A stretch of DNA of 64,000 bases. Source: Phycomyces blakesleeanus NRRL 1555(-). Taxonomy: Eukaryota; Mucoromycota; Mucoromycetes; Mucorales; Phycomycetaceae. A model generated the notes under the pieces. It searched no databases. It worked only from the letters and a program-made list of their open reading frames with translations, and had not been told where the DNA came from. Of this stretch, positions 24,828 to 35,562 are shown in pieces. Each line of letters opens with the position of its first letter. The stretch's first letter is position 1. A program made the position numbers and the translations under genes. The DNA is taken from the NCBI RefSeq assembly GCF_001638985.1, contig NW_017265138.1, forward strand, positions 1,913,993 to 1,977,992, read 5' to 3'.

Positions 24828-25323
24828 AACTGTCCCTACAGGTCATCATTTACTACTTCTATTCTTCTTTCTTGTTTCTAATTCACCAGATCATTAGAGT
24901 TATTCTCTAGCAAAGGTAAACTAGCAGACATTACCCTCAATGGTAATTATGGAATTCATGTTACAAAACGACATAACTTAGAATTAAGCATTAATATAGT
25001 GGTCGACCTGATTTATTGATTTTTGAAATCACAAAATAAAGAGAAAAACAGTACATCACACAATCAACGAAGAAAGAAGGAAAGACAACACCAATAAATC
25101 ACCGGCTAATGTTCTACAGTTCAACCTTTTTGTCCTCCAAATTAACTCCACATGAAATAACCATATTGAATTACACATGATATTTTCCATCGCTAATATT
25201 TCCCACAATTACTTATATTTTTTTTTAGATATATATATATATTCAATCGAAGATTTGCTATTGTTTTTTCTTGTACTTATTCCTTTTGCTTCTTCAAATC
25301 CAATCCATTCATTTCTACTCGTC
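24052..25323. other. Intergenic spacer
   Basis: AT-rich spacer with (TTA)n at about 24082-24110 and a (CA)n microsatellite at 24795-24825. The two minus-strand ORFs of 124 codons are low-complexity and unsupported. Confidence 0.45.
24795..24825. repeat. (CA)n microsatellite
   Basis: Uninterrupted 31-nt CA dinucleotide tract in non-coding sequence. Confidence 0.95.
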
Positions 25324-25866
25324 ATGGTCAAATTCACCCTCTCCTTTATTATTGCTGCCCTAATTTCAGTGGCTGTTGTCCAAGGTAGAAAAATTTCAAA
25401 CAAAAAAAACTCATAAAATACATATCTGAATCTTTGTGTATATTAATCTTTTTGATACTCGTGTGTGCGTGTGCGCACGATTAGTTCGTGCTGACAGTGC
25501 TACTGATAAGGCATTATACGATGCAAGACTAGCCGAGGTAATTTCTCTTGCAAAAAGAAGAAAAATATTTGTTGGATGAGAAACTAGATTGTCTTGCTAA
25601 CTATCGAACTAAAACAATAGTTTAAATCTGCTATTGACACTCTGCCTACCGAAATTCGAGACAAATTCAATGCGGCCATAGCCAAGGTAGACTTATCGTA
25701 CTCTGAGGCTCAGGCCAAACAGACTGAAGCTGCTCGTGTCGCTAACGCCGCAAATATCGATTCTGTATCTACAATCAGCTCTGATGCCTCTACTTCTGCC
25801 TCGGTACCAGCTACTGTACTCTTAGCAACCATTGTATCCGCACTTGGACTGATTGCATTAAACTAA
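25324..25866 (+). CDS. Small secreted protein, possibly GPI-anchored (119 aa)
   Basis: Three exons, 25324-25384, 25485-25537 and 25621-25866, sum to 360 nt. The N-terminus MVKFTLSFIIAALISVAVVQ is a clear signal peptide, probably cut near VRADS. The mature part is short, helical and Ala/Lys/Glu rich (KALYDARLAEFKSAIDTLPTEIRDKF). It is followed by a Ser/Thr/Ala-rich stretch (SVSTISSDASTSASVPA) and a terminal hydrophobic segment ending LATIVSALGLIALN. A Ser-rich spacer plus a hydrophobic tail at the very C-terminus is the layout of fungal GPI-anchored wall proteins, so a surface location is inferred. There are no cysteines in the mature part, unlike most effectors. No family was recognised. Confidence 0.75.
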
Positions 25867-26894
25867 ATTATAATTCATTAAAAAAATAATCAAAAACATT
25901 CAATAATTCCCAAATAATCACTTTTTTTTCCTATTACCTTATTTACTCTATTCTATCCTATGCCAACATTTGGCTTAGTTATCTTATTACTAAACTGTAC
26001 TCTATTGAATTGCAGTATCTTGAAAGAAAAATTATAATGTTAATTATAGTAGTAGTAATAACGATACCAAGAACATTTATGAAAGTCTGTAGTAAATTCC
26101 CTTGATTTTCTTGATTCTTTTATTCATGTTATTCTTTATTATTTTATTTTATATTATAGTTATTTTTGTTTTAATAAATAATACTTAATTTTTAATCCCT
26201 ATAATAACTAAAGTGCAAAGTAACATTATAGTATACCAGCAAGTAAATGTTTTGTGTACCGTATGCTGTGTATCATACACTATGTATTGTGTTATGTGTT
26301 ATGTGCTATGTGTACCTTTGTTCAGAGGTATTCAAATAATTTATTATAACAAGTACTTGATTTCCGTGAAAAGCACATGTCGAATAGATATTTTTTCCAT
26401 TTGAATTATCTATACACACCCAAACACAATACATTATATATATGAGTCGAATACATAAATCTTATAAAGAAAAATTTATAGATTAGTCGTACACCATATT
26501 TGCTAGGCTTTTTTTTTTAAAAAAAAAAGTAAAAAATATACAAATCACGTATTCATTTGTATTTTACTTTTCTCATTCAATTTCAAAATATAGATTATAA
26601 CAGCAGTGCTTTTAATTATAAAAATTAGAATAGTAAAGCCCCAGTGCAATTGAACGTTGCAATATATCAAAAAAACTAACAATTCAACAATCCTACCGCT
26701 TTTATAAGCTATTCTGGTAAAACTATCTTAAGTGTGATGGCTAACTCACAAGTCTAATTATTGTACTCGGGGCGGGGTATGAATCACGTGCACCCATTTT
26801 TTTTCCAAGTGTGCGTGTGTGTGGAGTTTGGCGGTGAGGTCCAAAAAAGGCCGCCCGGCCCATTGAAGGCACACCCTCTTTCATCAATTGACAA
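25867..26894. other. Intergenic spacer upstream of eL18
   Basis: AT-rich for most of its length, with a T10A10 palindrome (26509-26528) and short tandem variants of TGTGTTATG near 26275-26315. The last about 130 bp is GC-richer and looks like a promoter. An ORF at 26213-26404 is unsupported. Confidence 0.45.
26766..26894 (+). promoter_or_regulatory. eL18 promoter with CACGTG E-box
   Basis: This GC-richer island contains TCACGTG (CACGTG at 26785-26790), a GGGGCGGGG block at 26769-26777 and AAAAGGCCGCCCGGCCC about 40-50 bp before the start codon. It breaks sharply from the AT-rich surroundings. CACGTG is a bHLH (Cbf1/Max-like) site and is common at fungal translation genes; a role here is inference. 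Confidence 0.4.
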
Positions 26895-27723
26895 ATGGTA
26901 CGCACACTGTTCGCCTTGGGGCAAATAAATGATCATATAAAGGAGAAAAAAAGATGGATGGATGGATGGGATAGATGGAAGAATAATGGATAAATCGACA
27001 TATATATTGTTAAGAAATATTGGTTTACAATATGGTCCTTATAAATTGATGAGCAAATATATATATATATATAATGAATTACATCATTAGCACTCTTCAT
27101 TATGCAATTATTATATACACACATGTTTAAATTTATACTCATGTATTCATGTGTGTGCATGTGTATAGGGTATCGACCTTAAGAACCACCACGTCAAGAA
27201 CTCCAACCGCACTGCCCCCAAGTCGGACAATGTCTACTTGGCTCTGTTGGTTAAGTTGTACCGTTTCCTTGCCCGTCGCACTGACGCCAACTTCAACAAG
27301 GTCGTCTTGAAGCGTCTCTTTATGTCCCGCGTCAACCGTCCCCCCGTCTCTGTCTCCCGTCTTGCTAAGTACGCCGCCACCAAGAGCGCCGCCAACAAGA
27401 CCTTTGTTGTCGTTGGTACCATCACCGACGATGTCCGCATCTTGGACCTCCCCAAGCTTTCCATTGCTGCCCTCCACTTCACCAAGACCGCCAAGGCTCG
27501 CATCCTCAAGGCCGGTGGTGAGATCCTTACCCTCGATCAGCTTGCTCTCCGTGCCCCCACTGGTGCCAACACTGTCCTCATCCGCGGTTCCAAGAACTCC
27601 CGTGAGGCCGTTAAGCACTTCGGCATGGGTCCCCACAAGAACAAGAAGCCCTACGTTCGTTCCGAGGGTCGTAAGTTCGAGCGTGCTCGTGGTAAGCGTG
27701 CTTCCCGTGGCTTCAAGGTCTAA
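26895..27723 (+). CDS. RPL18: 60S ribosomal protein eL18
   Basis: The start codon stands alone as the coding part of exon 1 (ATG 26895-26897, directly followed by GTACGC). A 271-nt intron ends in TATAG at 27168, and exon 2 (27169-27723) continues [19 protein letters not shown]. The total is 185 residues. Diagnostic eL18 stretches include [74 protein letters not shown] and the basic tail [18 protein letters not shown]. The family start MGIDL-like supports the ATG-only exon. Codon use is extremely biased to C-ending codons, as expected for a very highly expressed gene. The intron holds GATG and TA microsatellites. It is a structural protein of the large subunit. Confidence 0.96.
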
Positions 27724-28167
27724 ACAAGAACATCATTCTTGCTTGATCTTTTCTTCTTTTGGTTCGTGTGGATCAGTAAAGAAAGGCGAAGACATTTGGA
27801 TTATTTTTTTATTCGATGAAAATAAAAGAAACAACAAAAACAAACAAAAAACTATCATTTTGCATCAAATTGTAGAACAAAGGATGAGTTGAATTAATTT
27901 GAATTGAAAGGGAATATGTTGGAATAGAAGGAAAGATGTAGAAGAGGTAATGAAAGGGAATTTGAGATTTTTCTTGGTTGTTGTTGTGCCTTTGTCTGTG
28001 TACTGTATATAGTGATATATCATATGTACAAAATCAAAATAAGGTGTTAGGAGTAAGGTGTATTATCTTCTTTTTTTATTATGATTATGATTATTTTCTT
28101 TAAAGAGCATGTGTGTTTGTTATGTGTGTGAAGTGTAGTGAGTGTAATGTAATATAGTTTATATTAT
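27724..28167. other. Convergent 3' flanks of eL18 and neutral trehalase
   Basis: Non-coding, AT-rich sequence shared by the two 3' UTRs. An AATAAA-like signal (AAAATAAAAG) occurs near 27820 on the plus strand. I see no gene. Confidence 0.45.
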
Positions 28168-30821
28168 TCAGGGCATAAGGAATCCTTTGTCATCAACGTG
28201 TGATGGGTGATTTTCCGGAACAATTCTAGTGACAGCCCCATCGAGATCGCCGTCCTCTGTAAGTTTGTGAACAGCAATCTCAGACTTGCGGCGGTAGTGC
28301 ATTGCACGGTCCATTTCCTCCTTAGATTGGCGCTTGCCTTGGAGTAATAATTGCTTCTCAAACAGCAAATCTGGGTTGGTACATGTTCCAAGTGCACGGC
28401 GCATCTGGACATTGAGGTATGAGAGCCCGACTTGGTAAGATGCATTCATCCACCCAAATCCTTCGCGTGGGACAAACTTGAAATCAGTGCCAACGTTGCC
28501 ATACTCCACTTCAACCTTATGGGTCAAGCCGACCACGTCGAATTTTTCTGGCACAACGCCATTAAAGTCCACAAAACTCTTGGTGATCCTATTTATATCA
28601 ACATGATCACATTAGTGTTATTATCATTTTAAAGAAAATTGTATCAATTGAGGTTGTCGTTGATAAGCTTTTAGTCTACAGCCCATTGCTTGTATATATA
28701 ATAATCAATTAATTGATTAATTAACCTTACGTGAATAACCAGCGGTATGCTAGACGACGGGCAATATCTTGCATTCCATATCTTTCAAAACCCACCCAGG
28801 CCATCATTTGATGAGGTGCCCAACCAAAGGGAAAATCCCATTGACGGTTAGGTCGTTCAATTGAAATCTGGCCTCGTGATGCTTCTGTACCGGATATCAG
28901 TCCACCAATGACTTCAAACTTTGCAAGCGAGTGCCGTGCCAACTTTGCGGCCTGTTCTGCACTTGCACATCCAGCCCAAAGCGCCCAGTAGGCTGTCACA
29001 CTCTCGTATGTTGCCTGTTTCTCCTTGACAGTGTCATAGTCAAAGTAAAGGTTTTCCTTGTCGTTCCAGAGATACTTATCAATCCGAACACGTCTTTGCT
29101 TGGCTCTCTCAAGCCATACTTCCGCTGTCTGTTTGTTCCCATCAAAGTCTTCCAGTTCGTCATCAAGGTAGTCTCGGATTGCGTCAGCGATATCCATTTC
29201 GTACTTGTAAAGTAAAGAGTTTAGATCAATTGTGGCCAGGTTGGCACACACTTTTTCGAATCTGTAGGTAGTATCGTGGCCAGACTCACGCACAGCACGG
29301 TCGTGCATGAAATACTCGTCAAGCTCAGGTTCCTTGACCTTTCCATCATTGTACAAGTCATCAAACTCCTCGACCGACACGTTGTGCTTCTGTGCGAATG
29401 GTTCGATGATGTGAATAAAGTGAGAAGCTTCTGTTTCGGGCGGGATTCCAATGCCACCGGGGTGGTAGCGAGACAGCATGGTTTTCTTGTCAAGTCGAGG
29501 TTCTGCCATCCAGACTGTGTGGTATTCCTTGATCGCAGATTTGAGGACGCGTCTCAGCCACTCCTTGTTCTCGCGTTCTTCACTCGCCGGGAGTTCTTCA
29601 TAGACCTTGAGTGCCATGTCGGTTAAGAATGGAGGCTGGGAGCGTGCCAAGTAGTAGCTGCGGTTAGCATTGAGAATCTTTCCGTAGTGCTTGATTTGAT
29701 AAGCAAAATTTTCGACCATACTCTTGACCAAATCCAGGCGCTTGTCGACCAGTAAGCCAAGGGCAGCAAAATAAGAATCCCAGCCATACATTTCATTGAA
29801 GCGACCACCAGGGACTACAAATGGCTCGCCTTTTAATTTTTTCTTGCCTTCGTGGTCAGTATACTCCTTCATGGCCAATGCCAGGAGACCAGGCGCGTCG
29901 TTGATGCTCTTGACGTATTCATCCGTGATTTCGCGAGGCAGACGGATAACCCGAAGGTCGAGGTGCTTCCGCTCATCTGCAACGTTCTGGTAGTACTCAT
30001 ATTGCTGGTCTTCATCGTAAGGGATATACATGCGTAATACGGGTTTTTCGGAGCGATCCTTTGGATCAGCACAGACGACTTCAATGGTATCTGCGTCGAT
30101 ACGACGTGTCAGACCATCCCAGAAATTGTGGTGAATCATGCGAGACAGCCGATCGACAGGGTTTTCGTTCAGACGGGCTTCGTCGAGAACTATGTGTTTC
30201 CGGCCATAGTCGTGGGCCAGTGCGAGTTCTTGAAGGAGATTTGAGAGCATGTAGGTACCTCTGATATCGTACTTTCGGTAGCCCCCAGAGTCTTCTGTGC
30301 CCAATGCAAGTGTCTTTGGCCCGAGATCATTGATTGTGATTTGAAAATCTCCATCTGTATCTTCCTGCTCGAGGATCTTGCGCTGAGTTTCTTCGACGTC
30401 GACTAGAAAGCGACGCGGCTTGTTTTTATCATCTACAAAGGGAGAGGTTGAAGACAATAGATTTGATCTTATGAATATCGGTTTTTTTTGAGGTGTTTCA
30501 TGCATTTTGTTTTTGTAATTTTCTCTCTTTTCTTTGTCCTACCATGCGAGGCTCTTCGAGTACGGGTTGTATCAAAATGGGGTTTGGGTGTAGCTTCAAG
30601 TTGAACTCTCTAACAAAAAGGGAAATTGGGTTTAATAACAAATGATAAAGAACATCAATCGTATGCTTTGAATTGATTAAAAGAAGAAGAGAAAGATTTG
30701 AGCTACTAACAGAATGTGCTCTTGGTCTATCCCGAGAGTTTTTTCCGGTTGTATAGTAGGTGGATGCTGGTGCATGAACATCAACCTCTTTGTCGTGGTC
30801 AGAGTAAGGGAAATTGGACAT
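28168..30821 (-). CDS. NTH1: Neutral (cytosolic) trehalase, GH37
   Basis: Four exons on the minus strand, 30821-30711, 30609-30543, 30432-28731 and 28588-28168, give 766 residues. Exon 1 starts [16 protein letters not shown], and exon 2 ends in TRTRRASH, a consensus PKA phosphorylation site (RRAS). Exon 3 opens with the Nth1-type calcium-binding motif [17 protein letters not shown]. The catalytic domain carries signature 1 [15 protein letters not shown], the [11 protein letters not shown] segment holding the catalytic Asp, and signature 2 [12 protein letters not shown]. It hydrolyses trehalose to two glucoses, in fungi during spore germination and stress recovery. In yeast the enzyme is switched on by PKA phosphorylation, 14-3-3 binding and calcium, and the elements for this are visible here. 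A Met within exon 3's open frame (30505) could be mistaken for the start, but it lies in an intron and would lose the regulatory N-terminus. Confidence 0.96.
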
Positions 30822-31520
30822 AGCTTTTTGTTGTGGATTGAATTGAATGATAGAAAGAGGTAACGATAGTAATAAGTAGTAATGAAATAAAAGGAAGAAT
30901 TTTTGATTTTACTAGTTGCTAACAAACCTCATCTAGTATAGCAAGTCATGGAACTGTCGTCATTGTCGCCATGGAAACTACCCTAATCTTTGCATTTATT
31001 GGAACTATTTTTTTTTTTGCTTTTTGTCTTTTCTTACTTTGAATTCTTTATGCCAATTGTTTCTTGTGCCAAGAAAAATTACAGTTCTCAACAACACCAA
31101 CAAAAAAAAGACGCCCACATCTTTTCAATACTATTCCTTTAAAGGGTTTAATTGGTATATAAATATCAATGGCTATAAGGATACTGATAACTAGCAACTG
31201 ATATTCATATTAGAATTGACATTTTGCATTGAATTTAATCAATGTTTTTTCGTCATTTTTTTTCCTAAAAAAAAACCCTTCTTTCCAAAAAAAGATATAG
31301 TTAAACGTCATTAAATAGAATCTCAGACGCTCAACAGTAAAAAAAAAATTAAAGAATTAAAAAATAAAGTTGTGTATGCATATTCAACTGCCGACATATA
31401 TAGTCTCCGCACAAGCCACGTCTTTTTCTCTTATTCTTTTTTTTATATATATATTAAAAAGCAAAAGCAAAAAGAGCGATAGAAGACAGAAAATAAGAAG
31501 AAATAAGTTTGGAATCTACA
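30822..31520. promoter_or_regulatory. Divergent promoter between trehalase and RPAP3
   Basis: The 700 bp between the two start codons is AT-rich with poly(T)/poly(A) runs (31011-31018, 31255-31275, 31341-31349). I did not find a convincing stress-response element. A 60-codon ORF at 31370 is unsupported. Confidence 0.4.
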
Positions 31521-33274
31521 ATGACAAAGGATTCAAAAGATGTTTGGGCTGAAATGAAGAAATGGCAGGATGAATTCTCTGCGAAAGACTCATTACTCTC
31601 TAAAATAAAGCCTATTAATGACCAGGTGAGGTTGCCTAAACCGAACAACTCATCAAGACCTTCTTTAAATAAAATCAAATACTTTATATATATATATATA
31701 TATATATATTTATGGTATTGGTATTTTTGTGCCTTATTTGACTGACTTTAATATCAAGGTTCTTCCAAATATTCGCAAACCAACCGTTATCACTCTGGAT
31801 GGTACAAAACCAGCTGGAATCCAGTCTTTTATGAGCAACCGAAAGGTAGAACCTTCAATAAGAATACACAGCAATATACGTATATGCTGAAGCACAATAG
31901 AGACTTATGACAAGTTATTTAATTTTGTTTAAAATAAATAAATAAAAAGGGTAAACAAGTGGAGAATAAACCAACAGCCGTACCTTTGAAAAAATCCGAC
32001 ACTCCAAAATTATCGCGTACAGACAAGGCTTTGGCTGAGAAGGAAAAGGTGAGTAAAATATAGATTTGGGATTTTCTACAAAATATATATACATACATAC
32101 ATTATAAGTACATTAGATATTCAACATCATCTATAAAGACATATATTATATATCAATATCAATATCAATAAAAAAAATACATTGCTTATACATATACATT
32201 ATACATAATATGTATATAATCTTCATATACTTTCATATCCACACACAAAATATATCTATACATCCACCTACACACATACACATATACCCACCCACCCATA
32301 CACACAAAAGGGCAACGCATTTTTCCGGGCAGGAGACAATAAAAATGCAGCACTCCATTATGGAAATGCTATCGATTTGGATCCTACAACCGCTGTTTAT
32401 TTTGTGAACCGAGCCATGGCTTATTTAAAGCTAAAAAAGTAATTCAAGCTTAATTTTCTCAAGTGTATGACCTTTTAAAGAAACTTATACACTTTCACTA
32501 TTCCATAAATCAAACATTATTATGTGTACATAGTTATCTTGAGGCAGAGAAAGACTGTAGTCGTGGCCTTCAATTACAGCCTTGCAACGTTAAAGCTCTT
32601 TGGAGAAGAGGTACTGCCTTGCGTGAACTTGGTCGATTTGAAGAAGCGAGAAAAGGTTATTATCATTATTATCATTATTCTGAAGTTCTGACATTTTTCT
32701 TTATTTGGTTTTAAAATCACAGATCTTGAACTTGCCTTGGAGTTGGAGCCTGGAAGCAAAGCAATTGTTGAAGAATTGGCAAAAATACCAATCAAAAAGA
32801 AGCCATCAACCCCACCAGTGGTAATATATTTAATAGTAAAAGCAAAAGCAAAAAAACAAAAAACAAAATCTCATTATAGGTTTCTTTGCTATCTAACTGT
32901 GGGGAAATAGGCAAACCCGGCTATTAAGATTCCTGCTTCTGCTTCTGCTCCTGCTACTTCACCAGTTCCAAAAACAGTTGATCGAAGACGTCTTCCCATC
33001 AAAGTTGTAGACGAATACTATTCCAATTCGGACAAAATCCAACCACTGGCCGAAAAAGCACCTAGCCCTAAACCTAAATTACCAACTGTCTCAGTAAAGC
33101 CTGCTGATAATCTGAACAAACCCTCAGTTGCTGCACCCGTAGAAAAGCCTTCCGCTCTGAAACAATCAACCAGCAGGATTTCTGTCGTAGAATCTTCCCA
33201 AGAACACACTTTAAATCCATCAGCAAATATCGCAACCAGTCCTGCCTCAAATACTGATTCAGCTCCAGCTACTG

Positions 33275-33313
<39 letters not shown>

Positions 33314-34004
33314 TACCTCACGGATTTCCTACAAATGCTCCACCTGTAAAGCTGGTTTGTCCCCGTACAAACTTTGAATTCGAAAGAGACTGGAAGACAT
33401 GTAAACATCGTGGTGATGATATGCTATACAATTATTTGCAAGTAAGTGTAATTTTTCAAATAACCAAAGAGAATGAGAGAAAAGGAGAAACTTCCCTCCA
33501 CTTTATTTTTAATTGACTTGTGATTCTGTGATCAATGTTTTTAGTGTATTCCACCATCTTCGTATGCAACTCTTTTCAAGTCTTCTCTTGAATCAGACCA
33601 ATTTGAAAAGATGATCGAGATCCTGGATTCACATTATATTCCGTAAGACAAGACAGGCAGATTCGAGCTTTACTTTTGTCCGTTAGACAGCTTTTGATTA
33701 ACATACTTACTATTAAATAGTAACAAAACTGGACAAGAGATAGTGGATGTCCTGTCTAACCTCAGTAAAGTCAAACGTATTGACATGCTTGTCATGTTTT
33801 TGGATAAGAAACATATTCAAGGTAAGAAATACCACCAAAATCCAATATTTTTGTTTTGGTTTGTGTCATTGCTTATTTGTTAAGTTTGTCATTAACTTCT
33901 TTTTTTTTCAATCAGCTCTTCAAAGACTCTTTGAGAAATCCAAGGGATCTGTAAATATTAATCTACTAACAAGACTTTCCAAGATTTACAGTGTCAAGCT
34001 GTAA
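31521..34004 (+). CDS. RNA polymerase II-associated protein 3 (RPAP3, R2TP co-chaperone)
   Basis: Spliced gene of about ten exons. The start MTKDSKDVWAEMKKWQ is at the ATG 31521; an in-frame TTG lies just upstream. The TPR block follows a charged linker: GNAFFRAGDNKNAALHYGNA (from about 32311), VYFVNRAMAYLKLKK, then YLEAEKDCSRGLQLQPCNVKAL (from 32534) and DLELALELEPGSK. This is three TPR motifs, the Hsp90/Hsp70-tail binding module. A Pro/Ser/Ala-rich linker with a Thr/Ala homopolymer follows, coded by ACT/GCT repeats at about 33265-33313. The C-terminus (FEFERDWKTCKHRGDDMLYNYL ... HIPNK-like region ... LQRLFEKSKG) is the RPAP3_C domain that binds RUVBL ATPases. It assembles RNA polymerase II, PIKKs and snoRNPs. 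Budding yeast Tah1 is only the TPR part, so this fungus keeps the long, animal-like form. Confidence 0.92.
33265..33313 (+). repeat. Coding trinucleotide repeat (ACT)n(GCT)n
   Basis: In-frame repeat inside RPAP3 encoding runs of Thr then about ten Ala residues, in a disordered linker. Confidence 0.9.
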
Positions 34005-35562
34005 CTACACACAATTCTTAATGGATTAATAGTAATATTAATAGTAATATTAATAAATATCAGTATTAGCTAAAAGTACATATACGGCCACTTACACATA
34101 CTTGCATATACAGTGAGGCGCGCTGGAGAATGACATACACTTGTATTCTACTAAATAAGAGATGTATATATGCATGTTACCTATACATTTTTCTTTGTCT
34201 TTCTCATTAATAAAAGAATATTAAAAGACATATATATAAAAGTCCATCTTAGTATCGTTCTTGAGTCATCAGAAAATTATACTTTAAAATATACATAAAA
34301 GAAGATGACAAAAAAGGAGGTTTTTTTCTTAACTTTTTTCTATATATTTGAGGGTTTCATTAGTCTTCAATTTTTGATACTTTAATGTAAAAGTATAACC
34401 TTCTAATATAACCTTGAGTATAATACCCTTGATCAATGTCCCCAAGAGTATGTTATACTTTTGTAGTTTGGTCCTAAGATAGCTAACTATTATACAGATT
34501 GATTATGCTCTATGTTTTCTCTTTGACCTTGCTTCTATACAACTTTAACTATCAATTGTGAATCTACAACAAAAAACTGTAAATTTTGATAAAGTCGACA
34601 ACATCAAAGCATCTAAACTTTTTCTTTGATTGTTAGATGCTAAGTTTTCATATATATATATTTTGATTCGTTACAGCCAATCAATCATATATATTAAATT
34701 ACCGCCATATTGAAGGTCGAGCAACTAAAATTTATGAAACCCCCCTAATGTGCATAATAACATATATATATATGTATTTAAGATGACGACTATTTCGGAA
34801 CTTTTTTTTCTCAGATCTCTCACTTACAGGAATTGTTATATGAAGGATTTGTCATTTTCTCTCACCCTCAGGGGTTTAGTTCTAAATATATATATTTCCC
34901 TTTATCTTTTTTTGTATTTCCCAATTTTTCTTGCGAAGCCATGGTTACCAGGTTTGTTTCCACAGATTTTAGCCAATTTTTGTTTCTCTTTTCTTTTTTT
35001 TAAAAAAAGTGAGCATATTAGGGGGGTTCAACCGCTTTATAGGCTTTTTTTTTTGGGTTTATTCCTTTGAGTTTGAATTTATGCCCAATAAGGACCATTT
35101 GTTTTGACGGTTGCTAATAAATTACAAAAACGATAAAATGAAGTCTTTAAACCCTAGCTTGAAGGTTCTTTTAATTTTTTCTTTCTTATAGACTTTTGTG
35201 CTTTTAGATTAATCTAGACCAATAATTATATTTAATTTAAACTCAAAAATATAAATCTGAAGAAAAAAAAAAGTCTATATAGTTGTTGAACTTCCCTATT
35301 TTATAATAATAATAATAAATTGTGATATGTATATAAAGTAAAAAGGCCTATTTATCTTAGAAACAAATAATATTAATATTAACAATAATGGTAAAAGGCG
35401 GGCCTTCTTTCTGTGCCTTTTGCTCATTTATTTTATTTTATTTTTATTTATTTTATTTTATTTTATTTTTATTTTTATTTTTTATTTTCATTTTTGTGTT
35501 TTTTGTTTTTGTTTGTTTGTTTGTTTGTTTGCCTAAAGTTTCAAAAGATCAACAACTACACC
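34005..35562. other. Intergenic region containing an inverted-repeat element
   Basis: Non-coding spacer between RPAP3 and TFB2. It includes the candidate element at 34738-35029, and a 5' leader for TFB2 rich in TTTTA/TTTTG repeats (35425-35530). An upstream ATG at 35388 opens a 69-codon frame that overlaps the TFB2 start in another frame; I treat it as leader sequence. Confidence 0.45.
34738..35029. mobile_element. Candidate MITE with ACCCCCCTAAT terminal inverted repeats
   Basis: The left end AACCCCCCTAATGTGC (34738-34753) and right end GCATATTAGGGGGGTT (35013-35028) are inverted repeats with one mismatch over 16 bp, about 290 bp apart. Six-C and six-G runs are rare in this AT-rich spacer, which makes chance pairing unlikely. 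The inside holds a T8A7 palindrome and no ORF with motifs. I could not define a target-site duplication. Confidence 0.5.

Noticed and set aside
27139..27636. 165-codon ORF antisense to eL18
   Set aside because: A shadow created by the strong C-ending codon bias of eL18.
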